A stretch of 64,000 bases of DNA from Manduca sexta (GCF_014839805.1 NC_051129.1:10792920-10856919), one strand, 5' to 3'. Numbered from the stretch's first letter, positions 47,640 through 58,439 are shown. A program made the numbers and translations. The notes: generated by a model from the sequence alone, not told the origin.

Positions 47640-49090
47640 TCAGTAAATAAATATGGCGATAAAGAGCGAATAATAACGAGTATAGTATAAAAAATGCTTG
47701 CTTGCATATTGTATAAGACATTTTACTAGCTCTCTATTACAAGGTTCTTTGTTATATTTGATGTGCAAATTGAAGTCTTCTTCAGTAAAATCCAATAATC
47801 CTGAAAGATAAATAAAACGGAACCAACCATGAATTATTGTCATTTCTAATTTTCATTAGCATGACAAATTTTAATCACTTTTTTGGAACATGTAAATTTA
47901 AATAGTTCGTTGTAATAGTGAGCTACTGATTATCTGTTCCCAATGACATATCACTCGTGGAAAATCACACGCGAAATTATTGTTCGTAGAATCTCATCCA
48001 CCCTCTTCAGCTTGAATAAATATTATAACAGGATGAATAAACCTACAAAAATAACATAAATCTCTATAAAAAAGCGTGATTACTTTTTTTTAATTCGTAC
48101 CCAAAGCGTACAAAACCTATCCAAAACGGTTAGAACCTAAGGCATTACTTTAGAAAAGGCCTTATTTATTTATATTAAGATATTATTTTCCTTGAATATT
48201 ATATTTCGTATCAGAATAAGGCCGCAGACCGTCCGGTGCCGATGCCAAATTGGAAATAAGTGCGTAATCACCATGGAGTTGCCATCAAAAGTAAACTGAG
48301 ACCAACTAGATCGTGTTAAACAAAATATAACGTATTTATTGATTCGCATGATACATTTCTTGTTTGATGTATTTCGTGTTTGTATAAGACTAGGCTTAGT
48401 AAGGGTCATTTTTGGTGAAATGATTTTGAATCTTATTTCAGTAATTTTAGTGGTCGTAATTCTTTGTTATTTTTATGTAGGTATTAATGACGTTAAGTTA
48501 TTAAAATACGGCTTTAAATATATATTTTTTGTGGTACATAGTTATCTAAGTTATGTTTAGACCTTTACTCGTTGAAGGATCCATATTAATATATAATAAA
48601 TTTAGAAAATTAAATTTGAATTAGTTTATTATTTAGAAATGTATACAAATTTAAATTCTATTATGCGATGCGATCGCTGTTTTACGAAAATATTAATAAG
48701 GTCCTCCGATCTTGGGCGTGTAACGCGAAACCGATTAAGCTTTTTGTTAGGTTGAAACATGTTTAATAAGTTTGGTCAGGATAGTCACTTAAAAATAAGG
48801 TCACTGGTCAAGGTCGGGAGGGGGTCTGGAGATAGGGGGGTGTGTGTGCCCGTTACACTGCATCCCCTAGGTAGCAATGTGCCTGCTTTTATCTCATTTA
48901 CTGTGGTATAAATAATAGTATTTATAATAGTAATAGTACTATTATAGAAATGTAGAAATAATATGGATTAGTGTTTATTAAAATTGATCCTTTAGAGATC
49001 TCATTTCGGGCAAATCATCTTAGAAAACCCTACACTAATTGTTACACAGTCTGGGAGTCGAACTGCTACCTTCTCAAATTATAGCCTATT
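47640..49090. other. Intergenic, nothing identified
   Basis: AT-rich, except for a G-rich patch at 48815-48850 (GGTCGGGAGGGGGTCTGGAG). No domain in the short frames. Confidence 0.45.
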
Positions 49091-49101
49091 TAAAATGTAA
49101 T

Positions 49102-49432
49102 GTAATGTAAGCGGCGATAGCCTAGTTGGGTGTGGAACGGACTGCCAAGACGAATGTCCGCAGATTCAAATCCCAAGGGCACACACCTCTGACTTTTCTA
49201 AAAAATCATGTGTGTATTCTTTGTGAATTTATCGTTCGCTTTAACGGTGAAGAAAAACATCGTGAGGAAACCTGCACATCTGAGACGATTCTCTATAGGA
49301 ATTTCGAAGGTGTGTGAAGTCTACCAATCCGCATTAGGCCAGCGTGGTGGACTAAGGCCTAATCCCTCTCAATAGTAGAGGAGGCTCGTGCTCAGCAGTG
49401 GGCAAGTACAGGGCTGATATTATTATATTATT
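49102..49432 (+). mobile_element. SINE-1, full length
   Basis: Head GCGATAGCCTAGTTGGG and box B CAGATTCAAATCCCAAG; the tail ends in ATTATTATATTATTA. Probable duplication TAAAATGTAAT at 49091-49101 and 49433-49443. Best-preserved head in the window. Confidence 0.88.
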
Positions 49433-49559
49433 ATAAAATGTAATACCATCATTCTTACTAGACGTAGGATTATTATTCGATTTTTAACTAAATAAAAGTC
49501 TATAATTAATATATTTTACGTGACATACTTCGTTATAGACTAAGCAATAATTGCTTTTT

Positions 49560-50340
49560 TTCTCAGTGCTCGACAAAGTGGCTTCACTGTACTTGATATT
49601 AAGCAAGATGAACCCCAAGGAAAATGCCGACCGACAAAAAATAAAGGCATGCTCGGACGGTCGGCACAATCATGCCGGCCTGTTTGACTTCCTTCACGCT
49701 CCGCTTGAAGGAACCCAAGTTATAGGAAAGAGGGAAGACGTATGCTGGCAAACCATTCCACTGTCTGATGATGCGGCACAGATATGAGTTCCCGAACCAT
49801 TTGGTTACCAAGATGGAAGGTACCACCAACCTGTGATTCCGTAAGCCAGCACGCATGGTTATGAAAAGGGGAGGTGAGGATAAGATTGAATAATTCTTCG
49901 GAGCACTCACCATTATACAGACTATAGACAACACTGACTGAGTCAATATCCCACCTCAACTATAGTGGTTCTAAATTATTTGTGACGTATGCATCATTTA
50001 CAATACGGATAACCCGTCGCTGTAATCCGTCCAAGGTATTGTGCGGCACCATCTCAGAGGTAACGGTGAAGGAAAATATCGTAAGGAAACCTGCACACTG
50101 TGTGAAGTCTACCAATCCGCACTAGGCCAGCGTGGTGGACTAAGGCCTAATCCCTCTCAGTAGTAGAGGAGGCCCATGCCCAACAGTGGGACAGTGTATA
50201 ATACTGGGCTGATATTATTATTATTTATTATTATCTCAGAAGTGCGAGCAGTAATCCATACCTCATCGAACTTGCGCGTTATATAAACGGCAAAGCTGAT
50301 CGTATGTCAAATACCTCCGCACCTAGTTAAGATTACTAAC
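49560..50340 (-). mobile_element. LINE-3 C-terminal fragment, interrupted by a SINE
   Basis: On the minus strand, scattered across frames, it encodes the C-terminal part of a Jockey-type RT. Seen: a DYCSH segment near 50270, LQRRVIRIVNDAY, YSLYNGECSEELFNLI, then IIRQWNGLPAYVFPLSYNLG and SFKRSVKEVKQAGMIVPT. Several frame changes and at least two stops make it non-functional. A truncated SINE-1 (50059-50232) is inserted in it and splits the reading. The terminal segment resembles the second half of Repeat A (see findings). The coding end near 49560 is approximate. Confidence 0.7.
50059..50232 (+). mobile_element. SINE-1, 5'-truncated, inserted in LINE-3
   Basis: Lacks the tRNA-like head and starts at GGTAACGGTGAAGGAAAA. 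Duplication ATCTCAGA at 50051-50058 and 50233-50240. It splits the minus-strand LINE fragment, so it inserted later. Confidence 0.85.
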
Positions 50341-50344
50341 TATT

Positions 50345-50482
50345 GTTGCACTCTTGTATGCGTGAGTTCGTCTGTATCACGTCTATTTTTGACGCCAAAC
50401 AACGATGTATAAGCATTGTTAAAATCCATTTTGCTAGACTTTGTAGCCAGCATAATACTGGATAATACACCTAACATTTACT
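50345..50482 (+). repeat. Repeat B copy, degraded
   Basis: Weak but ordered matches: CTCTTGTATGCGTGAG, CGTCTATTTTTGACGCC and TTTGTAGCCAGCATAATACT. Confidence 0.45.
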
Positions 50483-50484
50483 CA

Positions 50485-50744
50485 GGTCCATATTCACAAA
50501 CGTTACTTAGGTAAGTACGGAGCAATGTTGTGCTAAAAAGTCTGTTTCTCAGTGCTCTCGCTATGATAGCCTCAGCAGTGCGTGGGCGCAGGGGCGCTGT
50601 AATTGGCTCATATTGAGATGCAACTAAACGTCAGTTGGCTATCAGATAAACAAAGCTAAATAGAGGGAAAGAAAACTATGGAATTCTCGACACTAGGCCT
50701 TTGGTTGCACTGAGTGTCTGCATAGTACTGTTTGTGAATTCAAT
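50485..50744. mobile_element. MITE-3 copy, diverged, opposite orientation
   Basis: Ends ATATTCACAAACG and GTTTGTGAAT are inverted. The interior AGTTGGCTATCAGATAAACA and TTGGCTCATATTGAGATGCA is the reverse complement of the 59.9-kb interior. Confidence 0.7.
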
Positions 50745-50745
50745 G

Positions 50746-50855
50746 TTAATGTGACCTTTGTAATTTAAAGTTCTATTGTCTTTATAGTATTGTTTATGAA
50801 TGCGGGTGTCAGTTTGCAACAAGCTTAATGTGACCTTTGTAATTTAAAGTTCTAT
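50746..50855. repeat. 31-bp direct repeat, 79 bp apart
   Basis: TTAATGTGACCTTTGTAATT with its AAAGTTCTAT continuation occurs at 50746-50776 and 50825-50855. The spacer includes TAGTATTGTTTATGAATGCG, like the MITE-3 end just before the first copy. Confidence 0.8.
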
Positions 50856-50869
50856 GTAGTCTCGCTTCG

Positions 50870-52090
50870 TTTTATGAGCAGTTTGTAGTAGATTTACAAA
50901 GCGACCGACGTGCTCGGCTCGTCTTCATATTTTATAAATAAACGCCTTAACTTCATGAACATAAAACAGCTCACCAAAAATTACGTTATCAAACTTTGCC
51001 AAACGAAATCCAGGAGTCGTGAAGGCGTCTGGTTTTCGTCTGATGCCGATAACACCGCGTTAATTGTATTTCGTCAATACTTTGCCAATTTTATATTAAG
51101 TTTGAGTTTCGTCTAGTGACTGTAACTTTAACGTCGAAGGTCAGTTTCGAAAATAGAATTAAAGTAAGTTCCTTTACCTTTTTGAAAGAAGCGTTAGGTG
51201 TTGGGATGATAAGTTTTCGAAGATTTTTGTTGGATAATTATTTAAGAGATATTTTGAAACCATGATTGATTTTATATGGATATAGTACTATATGGTCTGT
51301 GAATCGTAAGGTCATGATGGTATCGAACGGTATGAGATATCTTTTTGTTGATATAAGTTAATTTATCTGGACATCATCGTGCTTACCATGAGGTGCTAAG
51401 CAGTCACGTTGCCATGCCAGGATTAAAAAAGAAGATAAAAGTGAGGAACGTTGCAGGCAGGTGGTCTACCGCAGCCGTCCCTAATGCGCCGAAGATGGTT
51501 TTCGCGGAGTTTTAGCTGGTATGCCGTGCTTAGGGAGTATATAGCGTTAGAGATTCGAGCGGCGGTGGCCCTACATTAATCATCTCTCAAAACGGTTCAA
51601 GGTCGGTTCAAGGTAACCGCTCAGTCACCTTCCATGAAGACTGGGCGGTAGTAATAAGACACTTTCTTCGCGAACCAAAAAAGAAAAATACTGGTGTAAA
51701 GTTAGTGGCAACGAAAACAAAGTCAAATCGTTTCTGCAACTTGCTTAAAAACGTGCGTTGAGTCGAGCCAACATTGTAAGTTCCTTGTAGCTTTGAAATG
51801 CTGATAACATAATAACGATAGAAGAAAATAATTCGCATTTAAGTACATTTTGCTATCACAACATAGAATAGTCATGTGTTACATTGTAACGAATGAAAGG
51901 CAACGTCCATGAGCATACAATGGTCTGCAGATTACCGCTGTCTATTGTGTGACTCCGGTTCCTAAGTAATTTCATGTCAGCCTATATCAAGCGTCTGTTA
52001 GTGACGATCCTCCATCAAGTTTTCAAATGGAGGATGACGTCAGACATTCTATTTTAAATTTGAATTTAAAAATAGAACACTAGTTGTTTT
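50870..52090. other. Intergenic, nothing identified
   Basis: Short frames only; no domain, SINE or MITE ends recognised. Confidence 0.45.
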
Positions 52091-52099
52091 TTTTTTGCA

Positions 52100-52255
52100 G
52101 AAGGTCTCTGGTGTATTCGGGCCCGTCTGAGAAGGTATCAGTGCGATGTCTATTTCTACCGCCAATCAGCAATATGTATAGGCTATTTAATTATTGGGCA
52201 TTATGGGGTGACGAGCGCAGTGGAGTGCCATGAAATATTTTATAATTCAAAGTTC
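52100..52255 (+). repeat. Repeat B copy, shortened
   Basis: Has AGGTCTCTGGTGTATTCGGG, TCTATTTCTACCGCCAATCA and GACGAGCGCAGTGGAGTGCC, with a gap in the middle. Confidence 0.7.
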
Positions 52256-52635
52256 AGTTCGTTTCGGTTCTAGTCTCATCGTTATACACTAAAAAATATA
52301 CTAACAGTGTAAACATTTTACTAATTATAATTGATTTCAAGCTATTTATATTTAAAATTATTGGTCTTATTTTGAATAGCATATTTTATTTAAATAACGT
52401 GCGCCCTAAATACTTAAATTACATTACTAAATTAAATGTAATGTAAATTGATTTGGAACAAATCGTGTTACCTTTGAAGTTTTTTAATCAATTTCTTAAT
52501 TAACGAAGGGCGACCGACCTAAATCATATTGAAGAAAATTAAAAGTTATGCCGATTGGATTGGTTTGATACGTCTTGTAACATCTTTATTAAATGCTAAG
52601 CTTATTTCTATAACATAAGATGAACTGAAATATTT

Positions 52636-52910
52636 GCTGGTGGTAGGATATATTTTATATCCGCCCTGATAGCGACTACCGTACACAAGGTATGTGAACC
52701 GGCTATAGACTAATTTTTAAACTTTTATTTTAGTATTCTTTAAAAGAACTTTACAGGAGTTTGCTTGATATTTTTATAAGGACACGGCAGTGTGGCGCCA
52801 CTGCACGTGATAGTAAGTGGAGTGTGGTCCAATAGAATGGCGACTGACGAGAGATGATTACCCCTCGACAGTCGACACAATTATGCCGGCCTTTTGAAAC
52901 TTTTTCGCTT
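52636..52910. repeat. Two partial Repeat A copies facing each other
   Basis: 52636-52700 is the plus-strand 5' part (TGCTGGTGGTAGGATATATT). 52780-52905 is the minus-strand 3' part (TAGTAAGTGGAGTGTGGTCC, ATTATGCCGGCCTTTTG). Together they look like a rearranged or twice-hit site. Confidence 0.7.
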
Positions 52911-52914
52911 TTAT

Positions 52915-54370
52915 TTTCCATTGCATCAGTATTTTTTGATCGTTCATATTTTTTTATGTGTCACAGTGATTTATTTTCCTCCCGAGCAGTATTCATTGAA
53001 ACAAACATTTATTTTATAAAACCAAAACAAAAGCTAAGAAGATCTGATAAAAAAGAATCGTGCCCGCTCTATCGTACAAAGTAAAACAACTCAAATCCAT
53101 TAGTAAGCCTACCAGTGAACGGCAATAAATTTTCTTTAGGGCACTGCCCTAGCTTGGTAAAGGAATATCATTAGTGCACCCAAACAGAATATTAATTGAA
53201 ACAATCCAGTACAAAACAGCCAATTAACCTCATTTATTCGTACAACAGTTACATACCAACTAATTACTATAATCATTTGACTAATGAAAGCGGATTAACA
53301 ATATCTTATTTACAACATATCTTATGTTTATTATCTATACAATTTCTCTATAAATTGATTTGTGTCTTTAATAAACTAGTATATCTCAAACGTGACATGT
53401 TCCAATTTACGTAAGTTAACTACGGAATTACGTAAAACGGAACGTCGCAAAGCAAACTGTACATCGACAATTGCCACGCTTGAAACAGGGCTCATTATTA
53501 AGTTTATTAAAAAATACAAATCGTATATTATGTTAAAATATATTTACATAAATATAAAGAGTTCGTAGGCCTTCGGATACTTGCTCTAGACATTATATAA
53601 TACATTAAACATTTCTCTATCTCATTCTACTATATTACATATTGTATTTTGTACAATATTTACATAGTATTTGAACTACATTAAACAACAATAGCTTCGT
53701 AACACCAAGCGAAAAATCACAAAACCTATTTCAAATATTATTAATACAATATTCACAGTGACTCTATGGATGTTATTCGTTTACAAGTCGTTGTTGAAGA
53801 TTTGGATGATTCTGTAACAAAAAGAGATTATGTTATTCAACAATCAAATTGGCAAATAAACGAAAAGTGGGACATCTGTTATTGAATTGTGAAACCTAAG
53901 ATATGATTTAAAATAATGCTCAAAATTTTTCCTTTAAGTCACATTAGCTTTTCGAAAGATTAAAAATAAATTGTGTGTAAACCCTATACGTCAAAAATTT
54001 AATACATACACTGTACATTACCACGCGACAGTATCATTGTTAATATCATTGATACGTTTAAAAATGATCCTTAAGCCGAGGATCGCTTTGGGAACGAGTA
54101 AATGTAATATCAAAATTGACTTTTTGTGTACAATGCGATGGCGGTACATTTTGATATCTATTTAAAACCAAATTCGGTACAGAAGAACCAAATCTAAATA
54201 CAATCATACTATACTAGGACAAAAGGAAGTCATCGATATAATAAGAGACGTGAAAGAAGGCATAAGTGATGAAATATAAATAAGATATTAGAACAAAATG
54301 AATACAAAAGCTGTGAAAATTACAAAGACTTTAAATATAACCGACCTAGTAGCAGAATGATAATAAGAAA
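52915..54370. other. Intergenic, nothing identified
   Basis: AT-rich, with no supported feature on either strand. Confidence 0.5.
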
Positions 54371-54389
54371 AAAGAAACCACATTCTCTA

Positions 54390-54714
54390 GTAGTAGCGGC
54401 GGTAGCCTAGTTGGATGAATTGTTTGGATATGGAATAGATTGCCGAGACGATTGTCCGCAGGTTCAAAAAGAGCACAAAATTCTGACTTTTCTAAAGCTA
54501 TGTGTGTATTATTTGTGAATTATTGCTTGTTTTAACGGTGAAGGAAAAACATCGTGACGAAACCTGCATACTTTAGAAATTCTGTATAAGAATTTGAAGG
54601 AGGGTGAAGTCTACCAATCCACACTAGGCCAGCATGGTAGACTAAAGCCTAATCCATAGCAGTACAGGATGCCCGTGCCCAGCAGTAGGACAGTATAGAC
54701 AGGGCCGATATTAT
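54390..54714 (+). mobile_element. SINE-1, full length, diverged
   Basis: Duplication AACCACATTCTCTA at 54376-54389 and 54715-54728. The head is GCGGTAGCCTAGTTGG with a small insertion after it; the body matches the other copies through ACACTAGGCCAGCATGG and the tail. Confidence 0.88.
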
Positions 54715-55072
54715 AACCACATTCTCTAACCCCCTAACTTTTTGAAACCCACTCAACACCTGGCCCAATGTAATTTCCCTTCAATATCGCGTCTATATTA
54801 CGTAGAGAATATTGTATTGATTAATACCACAATCTGTGTAATCGAAATTGCTATAATTAATTTGTATGCAAATTGATTTGAACGCTCCTCTCAGACCCAA
54901 TATGTATGAACTATAGCTATCAATGAACCTAAGGTGGCTGCGGTTCAAAATTTTCCAACACACTATTGACAGTTTTAATACCCATTGCGGGGTTTCTTTT
55001 ATAGCCATCAAGTCCAGATGTGACATACAAGTTAGTTTTCGGGCTGACCGAACCAGATTAAAATTATTGTTC

Positions 55073-55112
55073 ATCATCATCATCATCAGCCAAGCCAGCC
55101 AGCCAGCCATAG
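55073..55112. repeat. (ATC)n and (CCAG)n microsatellite
   Basis: Short ATC triplets followed by AGCCAGCCAGCCAGCC. May be the worn tail of a retroposon like the one at 20.6 kb; no flanking duplication seen. Confidence 0.6.
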
Positions 55113-56046
55113 CTCAAGGTACATGGTATGGTAAATTACTGTTAATTAACGTCTTTTGGAACACCAACAGCATAACACATTACATATTATCATAACGGTT
55201 GTATTGTGAAACTTGTTTATATAAAAATCTGTAAATATTATCCTGTGCTTGGTTATAAAAAAAAAAGGTTTAATGAAAATCTGCGAATCTGCGCAAGTCC
55301 GGCCTTTCGTTTATTGTATCTCGAAAACCATATTTCTATTTGATTTTCGTGGTATTATTAAAGTACAAAAATCAGCTAGCAATTTTTATAGAATCTTAAT
55401 TTAAATGTTCCATATTTCAAAACAACATATTTCTCTCAACCATCGATGACTATCTCTGAAATGGGTATTAATGAGTAAAGATATCTTATATTTTTACAAT
55501 AAAATTTTATAGAATCAAACAATCTGTAATTGGCTTCTAACATTTCCGAAGTGTTTGTTATAGAACTTTGGTAATTACGCAAATAAAAGGGGAAGAATTG
55601 CAAAGTTAGTTGTCAACAACCCATTTTCAAAAGATAAGAAGAGATCGTAACGATGTTATTTGAAACGTGGGTAGAACTAAATTCATTCTTAATTAGACAA
55701 CTGTACGGACCAAAGTTACGGGGTTAAGATTAGACAAAAGTCGTTGATCCATTTTACACTCCTGATTTAAAGTCGGCTTCTTCATTGAATTTCAATGAGT
55801 TCAACTAAGTGATATACATTTTAGTGATTAAACTTGATACTAATATCGTTAGATTTTCGTATTTTAAATTTATTTTAGACAAAACATATCCTAGAAACTT
55901 AGCGATGCCGTAGATCAACGAATCAGAAAAGGGCAAATAAAAATTATAGTAAACTTACTAATCTACTGAGATTTGAAAAGAGATCGGTATTGCTAGACTA
56001 CATATATTCATTGAAAAAGGTTCATCAACTGTAACGATAGCCTATT

Positions 56047-56052
56047 TTTATT
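56047..56052 (-). terminator. Possible polyadenylation signal of the receptor gene
   Basis: AATAAA in the minus-strand sense, about 130 bases after the TAA stop, in an AT-rich stretch. This is the first such hexamer downstream. Such hexamers are common in AT-rich DNA, so the call is weak. Confidence 0.3.
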
Positions 56053-56172
56053 TTTAAATAGAAAACGATATTGCGGCAAAAAATTGATACAAATAAAAAA
56101 TATTCACCGAGAAAATATATTCGAATAGGTTTGGATTTTCCGAAGCTAATAATTGAGGTTGTTATTTTCGAT

Positions 56173-56184
56173 ACTTACATTTAC
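56173..56184 (-). promoter_or_regulatory. Tandem 5' splice-site-like motifs over the receptor stop codon
   Basis: In the mRNA sense the end of the coding block reads ACG-TAA-ATG-TAAGTATCG. Two donor-like GTAAAT and GTAAGT motifs overlap or directly follow the TAA stop at 56181-56183. Use of the first would remove the stop and join the coding region to a downstream exon. Use of the second would put an intron in the 3' UTR. Either is speculative. Confidence 0.3.
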
Positions 56185-57509
56185 GTCGGCGACTTCGTTT
56201 CTTTCGGGTCGCTGAATTGCGATTCCTCGTGAATTAAATGCAAATTAACATTTTCAGTCTTGGTGTGAAATGTCGCCGAGATTGGCTTGTCCTCCAATAT
56301 AATGTTTTCAACTTCGACGCCATTGTCTTTCTTCTCGAGTCCCTCGAGCCGCTGCTTTATTGAAGGCCCTCTATTAAAAGAGGACGCCAACAAAGTTTCT
56401 TGAATTGTTTCATTGCCATTACAAATATTTTTATCAGATTTATGAGTTGGCATTCGACCTGAATGGTAACTATTTCTGACTCCGCCATTTGATTCGAAAA
56501 TGGCAAGACTTGTTTAAATTCCTTTCTAAAATTTTCGTTCAGCCAGGCGTAAAGGAAAGGGTTGTAGCACGTCGATGCCATCGCCATGGAATGTGCGAGG
56601 AAAAAGGAGACGAAGTAATAATTCCACTCAGTCATCTGAGCGTAGAAATCGTTGAATATGTTAATGAGGTTCAGTGGAAGCCATGAGATGCCGAATATCG
56701 CGACCATGGATATGAGCATTCTGTTCGTTCTTCTTTTCCTGTCTCTATCAGCTTCCTCCCTCCTAGTAGTCTTGGCTCCGGGTTTAGTTCGAGCTCGGTC
56801 ATTCAATCTAATACTTACGCATGTGTAGCACACAGCTATCACAAGGAAGGGTATGAGAAACTGTAAAACTGTGGTGAAGACTCCGAAAATTTTCCTTGAT
56901 CTATCAGACGGCCAACTTTCTTCGCAATAATAGGTCTTGTTATTGGTTGTCTGGATGCCCATAAAAAAGCCCATAGGGGCAAGTCACCACTAAAGAGAAC
57001 ACCCATATGAAGACAATAATGAAAATACACGTATTAAGTTTCATTCTTGGATGGAAAGGGTATATTATGACGAAGAATCTGTCTATTGCTATAGACGTTA
57101 GTGTCAATGTTGATATGTAGACGCTGGTTCCTTGGGCGTATGGCATCAGGTGACAGAGTAGTCTTCCGAAAACCCATCTTCCCAGAAACGTGTACATTGG
57201 CGTTAAAGGCACGGCGAATACACAGAGCAGAATATCTGAGAGCGCCAAGTTTGTTATAAAGAGATTTGTCACTGTTTGCATAGCTCGGTTCCTGAAGACG
57301 ACATAGCAGACGAGAACATTTCCGAAGACACCAAGGAGGAATATCATGGTATAGAGCACGCAGAAGGCGACTTGCACTAATTTCACATCGATGATGTCTA
57401 TCGTTTTGTTGGATTTTGGCTCGTCGAGGACTTCGACGGATTCGCCGGTGAGTGTCCTGGTGAGGATGAGCACTCCTCCCCCGACGTACGTAGTGCCATT
57501 TAGAGACAT
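56181..57509 (-). CDS. RYa-R: RYamide receptor (neuropeptide GPCR), with two frameshifts
   Basis: Rhodopsin-family GPCR, expected at the plasma membrane as receptor for RYamide neuropeptides. Three consecutive minus-strand reading blocks join into about 442 residues. Seen: N-terminal glycosylation sites N4 and N34; TM1 about 45-70 with GNVLV; TM2 with LALSD at 88-92; Cys119 in TM3; DRF (a DRY variant) at 143-145; extracellular-loop Cys195; TM5 209-228; a basic loop REEADRDRKRRTNRM at 250-264; TM6 with SWLPLN; TM7 with NPFLY at 316-320; helix 8 NENFRKEFKQVLP. The match to remembered insect RYamide receptors (Drosophila CG5811) is very close in TM1-TM4, loop 3 and TM7, and closer than to NPF receptors. 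The start is the only in-frame ATG after an upstream TAA. Frame breaks lie at 56963-56968 and 56497-56500. The coding region has no intron. Identity is secure at family level; functionality is uncertain. Confidence 0.88.
56497..56500 (-). other. Frame break 2 in the receptor (missing base in A/T run)
   Basis: Four A on the plus strand. One more base would carry KEFKQVLPF straight into FESNGGVRNSYHSGR and then the 90-residue acidic/polar tail beginning MPTHKSDK. As written, the frame instead reads SNQMAESEIV and runs on to a stop near 56357. The upstream frame carries the conserved helix 8. The downstream frame stays open for about 105 codons up to the stop at 56181. Confidence 0.75.
56963..56968 (-). 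other. Frame break 1 in the receptor (extra base in A/T run)
   Basis: Six A on the plus strand (six T in the mRNA sense). With five, TM4 runs CPYGLF-MGIQ into extracellular loop 2 and on to the conserved Cys and W-P of that loop. With six, the first frame ends seven residues later at a TAA (GLFYGHPDNQ-stop). A one-base insertion in a homopolymer is the simplest reading. Confidence 0.85.
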
Positions 57510-57624
57510 AGCTGGTTCATATTTTCTAGCTATCGGAGTGACCCCATCCTGCGTAGTCGATGAACGAAGATACGGTTCACCCGCAAGTTTTTATGGATAA
57601 AACTTGAGGTGTCTCCCAGCCCAT

Positions 57625-57626
57625 CT
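57625..57626 (-). promoter_or_regulatory. Probable 3' splice site in the receptor 5' UTR
   Basis: In the minus-strand sense the sequence reads TTTGATTCCTTGTTCGCAG followed by ATGGGCTGGG: a pyrimidine-rich tract and CAG about 115 bases before the receptor ATG. An in-frame TAA lies between this point and the ATG, so the exon would begin in 5' UTR. This fits a gene with one or more non-coding upstream exons that lie further up the minus strand, at higher coordinates. Not proved without transcript data. Confidence 0.5.
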
Positions 57627-57639
57627 GCGAACAAGGAAT

Positions 57640-58200
57640 CAAATTTTAATATAAATAAAACACTACTGGATTCTTTCAGTAGTAGTCTTATTGTTTACAA
57701 AAATACAATAGTAATCTATTTGTTTTGTATATGGGAATAAACAAATATGTACATTATATCGTAATAATTCGCAAAGATGTTTTGTCTATTTGGCGAAATG
57801 ACGTCGATTAATTTTGAATATGTTCTCTCCATACATTTAACTCGATAAAATATATTATACCTGTAAAACACAATAACAGCTACATTTCGCCCGTTTATAG
57901 CAGATACAAGCGGCCTAATCTAAAAGTAGGTCACAGTATCCGAATTCTGAACAGCTAATAAAGGCGACCTATTGTTACAGGGATGGATTTATTCTAAACA
58001 GAAGCGTTGCTAAATTAATAAATTGATTCACGTAAACGTATTGATATACATGAAATGTAATGGTTAATTACCAGTAATTTTTATTTTCTTCAAATGAACA
58101 AAATATAGAATATAACATTCGCTTAATTACAATAATTATTTGTTGTGTTTCTCAAGGCGGAAGGGGGTGAGGTATGCTATTTGATAATCACAAGTTATTT
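57640..58200. other. Upstream flank or 5' intron of the receptor gene
   Basis: Lies above the proposed acceptor at 57625 in minus-strand terms, so it would be intron if the acceptor is real. Contains a short hairpin (CTACTGGATTCTTTCAGTAG at about 57663). No coding or repeat family. Confidence 0.4.
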
Positions 58201-58204
58201 CATA

Positions 58205-58432
58205 TGAACTGCGTCGTTTGCGTGTGAAGTATTGGGTTCAATCCCTGGGTCGTGCAAATGGTATTGAGTTTTTCTACTCAATATCAGGCCGGAATCTGAA
58301 ACTTGTGCCCGGTATGGCGATAGGCTCGCCCCTATCATATCATGGGACAGAATACGCTCGGCGAAAAGTGGGTGCAACATTTGCTCTGCATATTCCTTTG
58401 GGCGATAAAAGGCGTGAGTGTGTGTTATATAA
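58205..58432 (+). mobile_element. SINE-2, diverged head
   Basis: Body segments ACTTGTGCCCGGTATGGCGA and GGCTCGCCCCTATCATATCA, tail GGCGATAAAAGGCGTGAG. Box B is recognisable as GGGTTCAATCCCTGG. Confidence 0.85.
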
Positions 58433-58439
58433 TATAAAT

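Noticed and set aside
49126..49317. Possible tRNA genes from box A and box B motifs
   Set aside because: The motifs lie in heads of SINE-1 and SINE-2, each continuing into the SINE body. No complete cloverleaf with matched acceptor stem was found.
56181..57509. Neuropeptide F receptor as the identity of the GPCR
   Set aside because: TM1-TM4, the REEADRDRK loop and the TM7-helix 8 segment fit RYamide receptors much better than what I recall of insect NPF receptors.
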